Positions 36,401-46,066 of a stretch of DNA of 64,000 bases are shown one piece after another (within the stretch, counting starts at the first letter, position 1; every line of letters starts with the position of its first letter). The position numbers and the translations under genes were made by a program. This DNA is from Granulosicoccus sp036478595. Its GTDB lineage: Bacteria > Pseudomonadota > Gammaproteobacteria > Granulosicoccales > Granulosicoccaceae. The notes below the pieces were generated by a model that searched no databases, was not told the origin of the DNA, and saw only the letters and a program-made list of their open reading frames with translations. The stretch lies in the NCBI GenBank assembly GCA_036478595.1, contig JAZGEF010000053.1, positions 62,001 to 126,000 of the forward strand, read 5' to 3'.

Positions 36401-36672
36401 CCTTGCTCGGGGTGCAATAACGCACGTTATATAGTTGCAACACAACAGCTTCAAAGCAATAGCACACTCTAAATTTAGCACAGTATATTGCGGCATTGTG
36501 TCTCACATTTCCTGCCAGTGGGAGCAATTTCCCAACAGATTAAAATCGCTATTGCGTTGTGCATTCTTTGGTGGCATCTTAAGAGGGCAAAAGAAGATTA
36601 TAAATTCTAATTGGTGCTGCTCGTCAAAATATTCGGTTTTCGTGTGGTGTCGCGTCACTTGTGGATTGAACC

Positions 36673-38583
36673 ATGATCAACGATAAAAATAACGAGCAAG
36701 CTTTGGACGACTTGTCCTTTGACGAATATGACGAGTTAATGAACCCCACTTCTGAAACCACCGATTTTGATCGCGTGGTAGAAACCTCCGTTACACGACG
36801 AGACTTATTAAAAAGCGTTGTAGTATTTGGCAGCATCGCAGCTCTGGGTGGCTTTAACGCATTGTCGAATGATGCGCGAGCGGCCAGCAGTCGCATCGGC
36901 TTTTCACCTATTGATGCTGATACTGCGGATGGCATTAGTTTGCCTGGCGGGTATAAGTCGCACGTTGTTGCTAGATGGGGTGATCCATTATGGTCTGGCG
37001 TACCTGAATTTGATCATGCTACCCGCGGCACGGCTACCTCTCAAGAAAAGGCCTTTGGCGATAACATCGATGGTATGGAAGCGTTTGCAGTGGGTGATAA
37101 AACCGTTTTGGTGGTTAATAATGAATACTCCAATCGAAAAGTGATGTGGGGTAATCGCCCTGATGGCAAACCCACGACCGATGACGACATCAACAAAATA
37201 AAAATGGCTCACGGCTTAACAGCTGTTGAGATTACGGAAACCGATGGCCAGTGGTCGATCGTTAAAGATAGCCCGTACAACCGTCGCGTCACACCCGATA
37301 CGCCCACTACAATCACTGGCCCTGCGGCCGGGCACGAGCTAATGAAAACTGTCGCCGATCCCACTGGCACAACATCACTGGGTACGTTTAATAATTGTGG
37401 CAATGGTTCAACGCCATGGGGTACTTATCTGGCCTGTGAAGAAAACTTCAACGGTTACTTTTCAGCTGAAGACGTTGATCACAAGGTGTCACCCGAGCTC
37501 AATCGTTATGGCGTTTCATCCAAGGATCGAGGCTACCAGTTTGCCAAGGTCGACGAACGCTTCGATGTATCCAAACATCCGAACGAAGCCAATCGGCTGG
37601 GCTATGTTGTTGAGCTTGATCCGCGTCAGCCGAACTCTAAACCCAAAAAGCGCACAGCACTGGGTCGATTCAAACATGAGAATGCTGAACTGGTGGTCAA
37701 CAATGATGGTCGTATCGTCGTGTATATGGGCGATGACGAGCGCGGTGAATTTTTATACCGTTATGTATCCAACGGTGTGTATCAGGTGGGTGGCGAAACA
37801 GACTCACTAATGGAAGATGGCAAGCTTTACGTTGCCAAGTTTCATGATAATGGTGCGGGTGATTGGTTGGAGCTTACGCCAGAGAGTACCGGCCTAGCCA
37901 ACATGGCCGAGGTTTGCATCCATACGCGCATCGGCGCATCCACCGTTGGCGCAACAACTATGGATCGGCCAGAATGGGTAGCGGCCAATCCCAACGCTGC
38001 CGAAGTGTATTGCTCGTTAACCAATAATAAAAACCGTGGCATCAAGCCTAACCCCGGTGGCGATCTAACGCCCGTTGGTGGCCCCAATCCGCGCGAGGGA
38101 AACAAGTTTGGTCAAATTGTGCGCTGGCGGCCCAATGGTGGTGATCACACCAGTAAAGGTTTTGCATGGGATCTCTACGTACTTGCCGGTAATCCAACTG
38201 TGCATAGCGATGATCGTGCAGGTTCGAGCAATGTGGATCCAGGCAATATGTTTAACTCTCCTGATGGGCTGAAATTTGATGACAACGGCATTCTTTGGAT
38301 CCAAACCGATGGCAACTATTCCAACGAGAAGGATTTTGCCGGGCAGGGCAATAATCAGATGCTTGCCAGTGATCCCGCCACGGGCGAAATAAAGCGCTTT
38401 TTAGTTGGCCCTAACGAGTGCGAAGTGACCGGCTTAACGTGGAGTGCGGATAAACGCACCTTGTTTGTGGGAATTCAACATCCAGGTGAGCGTGGCGGCA
38501 GTCATTGGCCAGACGGTGGCGACAGTGTGCCTCGCTCGGCTGTGCTGGCAATCCAGCGAGAAGACGGCGGGCAAGTGGCCTAA
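36673..38583 (+). CDS. PhoX-family (DUF839) phosphatase, Tat-exported
   Basis: 636 residues. An unusually long N-terminus (~40 residues, acidic) precedes the twin-arginine motif TRRDLLKS with RR at 42-43 and a hydrophobic stretch ending DARA. The mature part has the PhoX features TPWGTYLACEENFNGYF, GRFKHENAEL, YMGDDERGEFLYRYVS and DGLKFDDNGILWIQTDG. PhoX enzymes are calcium/iron alkaline phosphatases that release phosphate from organic esters in the periplasm. The 272 bases between priA and this gene contain no clear gene or pho-box that I can support. In related genomes priA is often close to argS, so this gene looks like an insertion in that pair. Confidence 0.85.
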   Translation: MINDKNNEQALDDLSFDEYDELMNPTSETTDFDRVVETSVTRRDLLKSVVVFGSIAALGGFNALSNDARAASSRIGFSPIDADTADGISLPGGYKSHVVARWGDPLWSGVPEFDHATRGTATSQEKAFGDNIDGMEAFAVGDKTVLVVNNEYSNRKVMWGNRPDGKPTTDDDINKIKMAHGLTAVEITETDGQWSIVKDSPYNRRVTPDTPTTITGPAAGHELMKTVADPTGTTSLGTFNNCGNGSTPWGTYLACEENFNGYFSAEDVDHKVSPELNRYGVSSKDRGYQFAKVDERFDVSKHPNEANRLGYVVELDPRQPNSKPKKRTALGRFKHENAELVVNNDGRIVVYMGDDERGEFLYRYVSNGVYQVGGETDSLMEDGKLYVAKFHDNGAGDWLELTPESTGLANMAEVCIHTRIGASTVGATTMDRPEWVAANPNAAEVYCSLTNNKNRGIKPNPGGDLTPVGGPNPREGNKFGQIVRWRPNGGDHTSKGFAWDLYVLAGNPTVHSDDRAGSSNVDPGNMFNSPDGLKFDDNGILWIQTDGNYSNEKDFAGQGNNQMLASDPATGEIKRFLVGPNECEVTGLTWSADKRTLFVGIQHPGERGGSHWPDGGDSVPRSAVLAIQREDGGQVA

Positions 38584-38594
38584 AAGAATGAACC

Positions 38595-38652
38595 AGGGTG
38601 AAGTGATCAATCCGTTGTCACAATCAGCGCACACGTGACAACACTTCACCCT
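38595..38652 (+). promoter_or_regulatory. Nested hairpin between phoX and argS
   Basis: An outer 11-bp stem, AGGGTGAAGTG (38595-38605) with CACTTCACCCT (38642-38652), encloses an inner 7-bp stem, TTGTCAC (38615-38621) with GTGACAA (38635-38641); the arms are continuous on the right and have a 9-base bulge on the left. It starts 11 bases after the phoX stop and ends 51 bases before argS. No T-run follows, so it may be a transcript-stabilising or leader structure rather than a simple terminator. Confidence 0.55.
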
Positions 38653-38703
38653 AGTTAGCATGATAATTCGGTAAACTATCGTTTTAGGGTAGTTACCACG
38701 CAG

Positions 38704-40458
38704 TTGAAAGCACATCTCGAACAACTTTTGGCCGAAGCTTTAGCAGTTTTAAAAGCTAATGGTGTTGTGCCTGATGATGTGAACCCGGTAATCACTGTTT
38801 CACGAACACGCGATGCCACACATGGTGATTACGCCAGCAACCTTGCCATGATACTGGCCAAGCCTGCTGGTCGCGCACCACGGGAAATCGCACGGGCAAT
38901 ACTCGATGCGGCACCTTTGCCAAGCGATATCAGCAAAGCGGAGCTGGCAGGCCCTGGTTTTATTAACTTTTTTGCCGCCGATGACGCTCAAGCCTCTGTT
39001 GTTGGCAAGGTGCTTTCAGCTAAAGAGCAGTTCGGGCTCAGCGATGCCGGAAAGGGGCAACGCTGGCAAGTGGAGTTCGTTTCAGCAAACCCGACTGGCC
39101 CGCTGCATGTTGGGCATGGCCGAGGCGCGGCATTGGGCGCTACTATTTCCAATTTACTCACTGCTGTGGGTGTCGAAGTTGAGCGCGAATACTACGTAAA
39201 CGATGCCGGGCGTCAGATGGATATCTTGGCAGCGAGCGTTTGGCTGCGCTGTTTAGAGGCTCATGGCCACAAACTCGTTTTCCCCTCTAATGGTTATCAA
39301 GGTGGCTACATCGCTGATATCGCGTCCAAGCTGGTTGCTGAGCAGGGCGATGGTTTGCTTAGGCCTATCGATGATGTTTTTAAAGACGTGCCAGCCGATG
39401 AGCCCGCCGGTGGCGACAAAGAGCGGCATATCGATGGCTTGATCGCCAATACCAAATCACTGTTAGGTGATAACAGCTATCGTACGGTTTTCGATGAAGC
39501 TGTTAATACGGTGCTTGATGGCATCAAGCATGATCTTGAAGAATTTAGAGTCATTTACGATAGCTGGTTTAGCGAAGCGAGTATTGCCGGCGATGTTGCT
39601 AGTTGTATCGATAAACTAAATGCGGCCGGGCATATTTATGAGCAAGATGGCGCGAAAGTGTTCAGAAGCTCAGCCTTTGGTGACGAAAAAGATCGCGTTG
39701 TTGTCAGAAGTAATGGTTTAACCACCTACTTTGCATCTGATATTGCGTACATCAATAACAAAATTGAGCGCGGCTACGACAAAGTGCTGTATCTTTTTGG
39801 TGCTGACCATCATGGTTACACTGAGCGCATGCACGCCGCCTGCGAGGCATTGGGCCATCCTCGGGAAAAGCTTGAATTCTTGCTAATCCAGTTTGCCAAT
39901 CTATATCGTGATGGCGAGCGGGTGCAAATGTCCACTCGCTCTGGCTCGTTTGTCACTATCCGTGAATTGTTTGAAGAGATCGGCGTTGATGCCGCTCGCT
40001 ACTTTTATGTCATGCGTCGCTACCAGCAACATCTGGATTTCGATCTCGACTTGGCAAAATCTCAATCCAAAAACAACCCGGTTTATTACGTACAGTACGC
40101 GCATGCTCGAATTTGCAGCATGCAGCGCGAGCTTGGCCATAAAAAATTAGTGGTCGATACGATAGCAGGCTTGGCATCGCTGGAGTTGCTGGATACTCCC
40201 CAAGAGGCCGAACTTTTGACGCTCCTCAACCAATATCCAGAAGTGGTGGAGAAGGCCGCGTTCGAACATGAGCCACATCAGCTTACAGGGTACTTGCGAG
40301 ATCTCGCAAATGGTCTACATATCTACTACGGTGCCCATAAAGTCCTTGTTGATGACGCGGCACTTCGAAATGCCCGCTTTTGCTTGCTGTTGGCAGTGAA
40401 GCAAGTGTTGGTTAATGGGCTGAGCTTGATCGACGTGTCGACTCCTGAGGTAATGTAA
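38704..40458 (+). CDS. argS: Arginyl-tRNA synthetase
   Basis: 584 residues. The start is a TTG at 38704: no ATG or GTG lies in frame between the upstream TAG (38656) and this codon, and the next ATG would remove conserved residues. The family charges tRNA-Arg. Features: THGDYASNLAM and FINFF in the N-terminal tRNA D-loop-binding domain, the HIGH equivalent NPTGPLHVGHGRGAALG, YVNDAGRQ, FGADHHGY, the degenerate KMSKS equivalent VQMSTRSG as in E. coli ArgS, and the anticodon-binding helical end. The SPOR gene follows after two bases. Confidence 0.94.
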   Translation: MKAHLEQLLAEALAVLKANGVVPDDVNPVITVSRTRDATHGDYASNLAMILAKPAGRAPREIARAILDAAPLPSDISKAELAGPGFINFFAADDAQASVVGKVLSAKEQFGLSDAGKGQRWQVEFVSANPTGPLHVGHGRGAALGATISNLLTAVGVEVEREYYVNDAGRQMDILAASVWLRCLEAHGHKLVFPSNGYQGGYIADIASKLVAEQGDGLLRPIDDVFKDVPADEPAGGDKERHIDGLIANTKSLLGDNSYRTVFDEAVNTVLDGIKHDLEEFRVIYDSWFSEASIAGDVASCIDKLNAAGHIYEQDGAKVFRSSAFGDEKDRVVVRSNGLTTYFASDIAYINNKIERGYDKVLYLFGADHHGYTERMHAACEALGHPREKLEFLLIQFANLYRDGERVQMSTRSGSFVTIRELFEEIGVDAARYFYVMRRYQQHLDFDLDLAKSQSKNNPVYYVQYAHARICSMQRELGHKKLVVDTIAGLASLELLDTPQEAELLTLLNQYPEVVEKAAFEHEPHQLTGYLRDLANGLHIYYGAHKVLVDDAALRNARFCLLLAVKQVLVNGLSLIDVSTPEVM

Positions 40459-40460
40459 TA

Positions 40461-41063
40461 ATGTCTGATTCTGAACCCCGACACACAAGCCTGTATTTAT
40501 TGGCTTTGGGGTTGCTGGTGGGCTTTGTCGCAGGCTTCGTCATGCTGCTAGCTAACTTGCCGGTTGATACCAGCCTGAGTGATTATCACGCCACGCGTGT
40601 TAATAGCGCTCCCTATCAGTCAGTGGCTAAAAAGAACGACTACGAATTTTATACCGTGCTGGCGGATCAAGTTGAGACGGGCCCGATTGAAATTGTTCAG
40701 ATCGCTGAAGAGAAAACGATTATCAAGCCAGCCACAAGAGTGGTATCCGCGTCCGCCCAAAATCTGAACACCCAAAACCTGGCCGATCAAACTTACGCTG
40801 AGATTCCAGCCAGTAGTATTGGGCAGGAATCCTATTACTTGCAAGCGGGCAGCTTTGCTAATGTGGCTGATGCCGAACAGCGCCGCGCTGCCGTATTGTT
40901 GCTCGGCTTAGAGGCCTTTGTGATAGAGCGACAAAATGCGGATGGTGTGAATGGGCATCGCGTTCGTATCGGCCCATTTTTTGATCAAAATCGTTTGACT
41001 GAAGCCAAAAAACGCTTACGTCGAGGCAGTGTTGCGTACGATATCGTTCGCGTTACTGGTTGA
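40461..41063 (+). CDS. SPOR-domain inner-membrane protein (FtsN-like)
   Basis: 200 residues. One membrane helix at ~10-32 (LYLLALGLLVGFVAGFVMLL) puts the rest in the periplasm; a variable linker runs to ~120, then a SPOR domain (YYLQAGSFANVADAEQRRAAVLLLG...HRVRIGPFFDQNRLTEAKKRL). SPOR domains bind denuded septal peptidoglycan, and FtsN-type proteins activate division. In pseudomonads a similar gene directly follows argS, which supports the assignment. It is probably co-transcribed with argS, and hrpA begins 15 bases later. Confidence 0.85.
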   Translation: MSDSEPRHTSLYLLALGLLVGFVAGFVMLLANLPVDTSLSDYHATRVNSAPYQSVAKKNDYEFYTVLADQVETGPIEIVQIAEEKTIIKPATRVVSASAQNLNTQNLADQTYAEIPASSIGQESYYLQAGSFANVADAEQRRAAVLLLGLEAFVIERQNADGVNGHRVRIGPFFDQNRLTEAKKRLRRGSVAYDIVRVTG

Positions 41064-41078
41064 TAACGAGCGTGTACC

Positions 41079-44000
41079 ATGGCGAGCACAGGAGAACTCC
41101 ATAGTCTTGTTGACGCCTGTCTTCAAGCTGACAAACCCCGTCTAAGACGCCAAATAAAGAAACTCGGTTCCGACACCAGTGCCTTAGCCAGGTTGTGCGC
41201 AGCTATTGAAAAGTCTACGGCCTCTCGCGAGCTACGCGCAACAACTGCCCCTGTTCCTACTTATCCCGATGACCTTCCGGTTGTTGAGCAACGCGAAGCG
41301 TTTTTAGAGCTGCTGGCAAACAACCCAGTGCTGATTGTCTGTGGTGAAACCGGTTCAGGTAAAACAACGCAAATACCCAAGATGTGTATAGAAGCGGGGC
41401 GCGGGGCCGCTGGGTTTATTGGCCACACGCAACCGCGTCGTATTGCGGCACGTACTGTTGCTGCGCGTATTGCTAGTGAATTAAACACTGAGTTGGCTGC
41501 GGCGGTAGGCTACAAAATTCGCTTTAGCGATAAAATCGGTAGTGACACACGCATCAAACTGATGACAGACGGTATGTTGTTATCAGAAACGCAAAACGAT
41601 CCGGGGCTTAATCAATACGACACCATCATTATTGATGAGGCGCATGAACGTTCGCTCAATATTGATTTTTTGCTTGGTTATATCAAACGTTTGCTGCCCA
41701 AAAGGCCTGACCTTAAGGTCATCATCACATCGGCCACCATCGACCCGCAGCGATTTTCAAAACACTTTGATGATGCACCGATATTGTTGGCAGAAGGTCG
41801 CACCTATCCAGTTGAACTTCGATATCAAGCCATCACCGATGATGGTGAAGAAGCGGGTGATGTTTCTGATGCGATAGTTGAAGCTTGCGAAACGTTGCTT
41901 AAAGAGCGCCATCAGGACGTACTGGTATTTTTAAGTGGTGAGCGTGACATCAGAGAGATGGCTGATTTACTAAATAAGCAGAGCAGTCAATCTGCGGTGT
42001 TTCGTCATGTGGATGTGTTACCTTTGTTTTCCCGTTTATCCAATGCTGATCAGAATCGGATCTTCGCATCGCACTCTAGGCCGCGCATAGTTCTGGCCAC
42101 CAATGTAGCTGAAACATCGTTAACGGTGCCGGGCATCCGCTCAGTCGTTGACGCAGGCTACGCTCGAATCTCTCGCTACAGTGTGCGCAGCAAAGTGCAG
42201 CGGCTACCGATTGAAAAAATATCCCAAGCCAGCGCCAATCAACGCATGGGGCGTTGCGGGCGAGTCGCGCCCGGTGTGTGCATTCGTTTGTATGACGAGC
42301 CTGATTTTATCGCAAGAGCTGAGTTTACTCAGCCGGAAATATTGCGCACCAATCTATCGTCGGTTATTTTGCAGATGGCATCGATGCAGTTGGGCGAGAT
42401 TAATGATTTCCCATTTGTTGAAAAGCCTGATGCCAAATTTATAAACGATGGTTATCGCAACCTACAAGAGCTGGGCGCACTTGATAACGACCGAGTATTA
42501 ACGCCATTAGGTAGGCAACTAGCTCGCTTACCTGTAGATCCGCGCTTGGGCAGAATGGTGTTAGCGGCGCGCAATGAAGGCTGTGTTAACGAAATGCTGA
42601 CCATCGTTAGTGCCTTGTCGGTGCAAGACCCACGTGAACGGCCCTTTGATAAACGTCAGGCTGCAGATGAAGTACATGCAGAATTCAATCATGAAAAATC
42701 TGACTTCATGGCGTGGCTGCATTTGTGGAGCTTCATCGCAGTACAGCGCAAACGTTTGTCCCGCTCGCAGTTTCGTAAAATGTGTAAGCAGCGATTTCTT
42801 AGTTTTATGCGGGTAATCGAATGGCTCGATGTGCGCGAACAGTTACAAAAACAATGTCGGGAACTCAAACTGGTCGAGCAAGATACGGAGGCACCCTATG
42901 AGAGTATTCACAGAGCCTTGCTCACCGGTTTATTAGCTAACGTTGCGGTTAAATCTGAAACCCATGATTATCTAGGCACACGCAACCGGCATCTATCTGT
43001 GTTTCCAGGCTCTGGTCTATTTAAAAAAGGGCCGAAATGGCTAATGGCTGCTGAAATTGCAGAAACCAGCAAACTGTACGCGCGGCAAGTGGCGGCAGTG
43101 GAACCCGAATGGATCGAGGCGCTCGGGGCTCATCTATTGCAACACAGTTATCGCGATCCGCATTGGCAAAAAAAGCGCGGCACGGTAGCGGCATGGCAGC
43201 AGTCAACGCTATACGGCTTAATCATTAATCCAAAAAAACGCGTCAATTATTCCCCTATTAACAAGCCTGAATCACGACAAGTATTTATCCACGATGGATT
43301 GGTGGAAGGTGGGTTAATCTCCAGCGCTGAATTTTATCAACATAACCTTGAGCTACTAGAAGAGCTAAACGAGCTTGAAGAGAAAACACGTCGGCGAGAT
43401 ATCGTGGTTGATCCTCAAGAGTTAGTGCACTTTTATGATTCGGTGATCCCAGAGCATGTCAGCACTGCAGTAGAATTTGAGCAATTTAGAAAACAAATAG
43501 AAGCCGAGCAGCCCAAAAGATTATTCTATTCGCGTGAAATGCTGCTAGCTGATGGTGCTGATGAAGTCAGCGATCATGCATTTCCGGACCAAATGGATAT
43601 GGGCAATATGGTGTTACCCTTGCGATATACCTTTATGCCTGGCGATACGGCTGACGGCGTAACCTTGGTATGCCCGGTAGAGGTGATTAACCGTATCCAG
43701 CCACAGCGTTGCGAGTGGTTGGTGCCGGGTATGATCGAAGAGAAGATGACGTTATTGATTAAGTCTTTACCAAAATCCCTGAGGCGCAACTTTGTACCTG
43801 CGCCAGACTACGCTAAGGCTTGTGCTGATACTTTGCAGGCTGACAACAACAGTTTGCTGCAAAGCTTGTCCGCAGAGCTACAACGCATGACTGGCGTGCA
43901 GGTTGAAATTAAACAATGGGATCCATCAACTTTGCCCCCGCATTTGCTAATGCGTTTTGATCTAGTGGATAACGCAGGCAATACCGTACAAGCAGGCCGT

Positions 44001-44939
44001 GATTTGCCGATGCTGCAAAAGGAATTTGAAGGGCAAGTTGAACAAACGTTATTAAGTTATTCAGACGACGGCATTGAAAAGTCTGCTGTACAGGATTGGA
44101 ACTTTGGTGACCTGCCGGACAGCGTTGATATCGAGCGTGCCGGCGTAACCATGCAAGGCTACCCGGCGCTGCAATTTGATGAAGGGCAGGTTAACGTTAA
44201 ATTGTTTGCCAGCGCAGATGCTGCCTTGTTTTCTCACCCGCAGGGTTTGCGCGCACTTTATAAATTAGTACTGCGAGGCGAAGTAAAATATCTGCAACGT
44301 AAATTGCCATCCATTGATGTGCTGAGCTTACGCTTTACTGCCATTGCGCCTAAGAAGGTGTTGATTGATGACATCATTGATGCGGCTGTCGACAACACAT
44401 TTATTACCATGCCGTTGCCACGCACGTACGAAGCCTTTAACGGTTGCCTCGAGGCTAATCGTGCGCAATTGGTGGGTAGTGCTGGCGATATTTGCGAAAT
44501 CCTACTGGCGGTGTTTGAACAGTACCGACGAGTGCAGCGTCGCATGGATGGCAGCCTGTCCTTGAGTTGGATTGAAGCGATTAAAGATATCAAAGATCAA
44601 ATTAGCCAACTGCTTTATCCAGGGTTTGCTTGTGATACCGGACTTGGGCAGATGGCGCGGTTGCCGGTGTATTTTCAAGCCATGGGCAAACGCCTGGATG
44701 CTATTGACCAAGCCCCTGATAAAGACCGTGCTCGCCGAGCTGAGTTTTTACCCGTTTGGGAACGCTTCCAAGCGCTGGCTAAGCACCAAGATAATGATTA
44801 CCTAGCTGCCCACAAAGCCTTGCGGTGGTCATTTGAGGAACTACGAGTGTCATTGTTTGCCCAGGGCCTTAAAACTGCTGAGAAGGTATCCGTAGCAAGG
44901 CTTGAGCAGCGGGTCAAGCAATTGTCGGATTGGCATTAG
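41079..44939 (+). CDS. hrpA: ATP-dependent RNA helicase HrpA
   Basis: 1286 residues, near the usual ~1300 of the family. DEAH-box motifs: GETGSGKTT (89-97), TQPRRIAARTVAARIASE, DEAH (186-189), ITSATID, LVATNVAETSLTVPGI-type segment, and QRMGRCGRVAPG. A long C-terminal extension (DUF3418 in this family) follows the helicase core. HrpA acts on mRNA and on stalled ribosomes. The final codons, from ARLEQ to the stop, occur a second time at 56595-56639 with only synonymous changes, marking this 3' end as the insertion site of the island that follows. Confidence 0.95.
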   Translation: MASTGELHSLVDACLQADKPRLRRQIKKLGSDTSALARLCAAIEKSTASRELRATTAPVPTYPDDLPVVEQREAFLELLANNPVLIVCGETGSGKTTQIPKMCIEAGRGAAGFIGHTQPRRIAARTVAARIASELNTELAAAVGYKIRFSDKIGSDTRIKLMTDGMLLSETQNDPGLNQYDTIIIDEAHERSLNIDFLLGYIKRLLPKRPDLKVIITSATIDPQRFSKHFDDAPILLAEGRTYPVELRYQAITDDGEEAGDVSDAIVEACETLLKERHQDVLVFLSGERDIREMADLLNKQSSQSAVFRHVDVLPLFSRLSNADQNRIFASHSRPRIVLATNVAETSLTVPGIRSVVDAGYARISRYSVRSKVQRLPIEKISQASANQRMGRCGRVAPGVCIRLYDEPDFIARAEFTQPEILRTNLSSVILQMASMQLGEINDFPFVEKPDAKFINDGYRNLQELGALDNDRVLTPLGRQLARLPVDPRLGRMVLAARNEGCVNEMLTIVSALSVQDPRERPFDKRQAADEVHAEFNHEKSDFMAWLHLWSFIAVQRKRLSRSQFRKMCKQRFLSFMRVIEWLDVREQLQKQCRELKLVEQDTEAPYESIHRALLTGLLANVAVKSETHDYLGTRNRHLSVFPGSGLFKKGPKWLMAAEIAETSKLYARQVAAVEPEWIEALGAHLLQHSYRDPHWQKKRGTVAAWQQSTLYGLIINPKKRVNYSPINKPESRQVFIHDGLVEGGLISSAEFYQHNLELLEELNELEEKTRRRDIVVDPQELVHFYDSVIPEHVSTAVEFEQFRKQIEAEQPKRLFYSREMLLADGADEVSDHAFPDQMDMGNMVLPLRYTFMPGDTADGVTLVCPVEVINRIQPQRCEWLVPGMIEEKMTLLIKSLPKSLRRNFVPAPDYAKACADTLQADNNSLLQSLSAELQRMTGVQVEIKQWDPSTLPPHLLMRFDLVDNAGNTVQAGRDLPMLQKEFEGQVEQTLLSYSDDGIEKSAVQDWNFGDLPDSVDIERAGVTMQGYPALQFDEGQVNVKLFASADAALFSHPQGLRALYKLVLRGEVKYLQRKLPSIDVLSLRFTAIAPKKVLIDDIIDAAVDNTFITMPLPRTYEAFNGCLEANRAQLVGSAGDICEILLAVFEQYRRVQRRMDGSLSLSWIEAIKDIKDQISQLLYPGFACDTGLGQMARLPVYFQAMGKRLDAIDQAPDKDRARRAEFLPVWERFQALAKHQDNDYLAAHKALRWSFEELRVSLFAQGLKTAEKVSVARLEQRVKQLSDWH

Positions 44940-44941
44940 GA
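44897..44941 (+). repeat. Left direct repeat: hrpA 3' end (island boundary)
   Basis: These 45 bases encode the last 14 codons and stop of hrpA. They match 56595-56639 at 41 of 45 positions, and all four differences (CGG/AGG, AAG/AAA, TCG/TCA, GAT/GAC) are synonymous. The repeat is the expected footprint of an element that entered at a gene's 3' end and restored the reading frame. Confidence 0.8.
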
Positions 44942-44961
44942 TCGAGAGCCAATTGTCTAAC

Positions 44962-45010
44962 CAAAATATTTAAAACTGAAAATGAAGTGGGGGTGTTTTA
45001 AAATTTTGGT
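44962..45010. repeat. Long AT-rich inverted repeat just inside the island
   Basis: CCAAAATATTTAAAAC (44962-44977) pairs with GTTTTAAAATTTTGG (44996-45010) to give a 15-bp stem with one bulged base and an 18-base loop. It sits between the convergent hrpA and DeoR-type genes, 22 bases after the hrpA stop. It may be a bidirectional terminator, although neither arm ends in a run of Ts, or a remnant of an element end. Confidence 0.55.
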
Positions 45011-45146
45011 GGGCAATGCCATTGGTACCCGACCCATAGTTAGGTTGATGCTTACATTCCAAATGCCAGGCGAGCGCTATACGTGACGAACGCGCGCGTC
45101 AGCCGATAAATGCGTGGAAGTTTTTTTTGGTCCCTGAGCCTAAGCT

Positions 45147-45908
45147 TTATTTCTCCGCCAGGCGGACATCGATCCCTGTGAGTAGAGTGTCAAATTCGAT
45201 TGCCGGGCTGCGGTTTGTGACCACAATATCTCCATGCTTGAGCCGCGGTTGCCGTACCACCGGCCTTTGTTGTTGTGGCGAAAATTTAGAATGGTCCACA
45301 GCCATAATGGCTCGGCTGGAATTTTTAAGCATCGCCGTGGCGATATCAACTTCGCATTGTTCGTGGACAAGGAACCCTCTATTGGCATCGACCATTGACG
45401 CGGACAGCACCGCGTAGTCAACTTGCATGCGTTCGATGACTTCAAAAGCCGAGCGATCAAACGCCGCCCCATCATGATCTCGTAATTGCGTGCCAGCCAT
45501 GGACACTTTATTGCCCGGAATGATTGCGAGCGTGCTGGCGACAAAAGCAGAGTTTGTCACCACCGTCAGCTTGCGTCGTTTACGTAAAGCTTGGGCAATG
45601 AAACCTGAAGTTGATCCTGTATCAATAGCCACGCTTGCCCCATCCTGGATGATATCCGCGGCTAACCGAGCTATGGCTACTTTGGCGTCGCGATGCTGAT
45701 TCATTCGGGCTAAAAATGGTGGATCGGAGGCGATGCGGTTTGACACCAATGCTCCGTGCACCTTGTTGATTCTCCCGCCTTCAACAAGTGGTTGTGTGAC
45801 CCGCCTGATGGTTTGGCCGGATACTCCCAACATCTGCGAAAGCTCTACAACCGTGACGGTTCCGCGCATATCAACAGCGTGTAGTATTTGTGTTTGGTAT
45901 TTCGACAT
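45147..45908 (-). CDS. DeoR/GlpR-family transcriptional regulator
   Basis: 253 residues from the ATG at 45908, which has AGGTGG just upstream; a GTG two codons earlier is also in frame. N-terminal winged helix (~1-57: VELSQMLGVSGQTIRRVTQPL, then INKVHGALV) and C-terminal sugar-phosphate-isomerase-like sensor domain (IDTGSTSGFIAQALRKRRKLTVVTNS). Members are usually repressors released by a phosphorylated metabolite, which fits a cluster with two kinases. It is divergent from the first flavoprotein gene; TGTTGA repeats in the gap are likely operator sites. Confidence 0.9.
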   Translation of the reverse strand: MSKYQTQILHAVDMRGTVTVVELSQMLGVSGQTIRRVTQPLVEGGRINKVHGALVSNRIASDPPFLARMNQHRDAKVAIARLAADIIQDGASVAIDTGSTSGFIAQALRKRRKLTVVTNSAFVASTLAIIPGNKVSMAGTQLRDHDGAAFDRSAFEVIERMQVDYAVLSASMVDANRGFLVHEQCEVDIATAMLKNSSRAIMAVDHSKFSPQQQRPVVRQPRLKHGDIVVTNRSPAIEFDTLLTGIDVRLAEK

Positions 45909-45932
45909 AGCCACCTACTATACCCTCGCATC

Positions 45933-46052
45933 TGTTGAAAATAACTCAGTAAGGTCCTTATGTTGAGTTTAAACTCCGCGAAAACCCCTGGAATACAACG
46001 TAAAACAACATATCTCTTGTAGAAATGTTGAAAATAGTTTAAATAATGTTGG
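45933..46052. promoter_or_regulatory. Probable DeoR-type operator repeats in the divergent promoter
   Basis: TGTTGA occurs at 45933-45938, 45961-45966 and 46026-46031, with TGTTGG at 46047-46052 exactly two helical turns (21 bases) after the previous copy. CAACAT at 46006-46011 with ATGTTG at 46025-46030 forms an inverted pair. The same hexamer recurs in front of the binding-protein gene at 49530. Assignment to the neighbouring regulator is inference from position. Confidence 0.5.
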
Positions 46053-46066
46053 GATAATCTGTTTTC

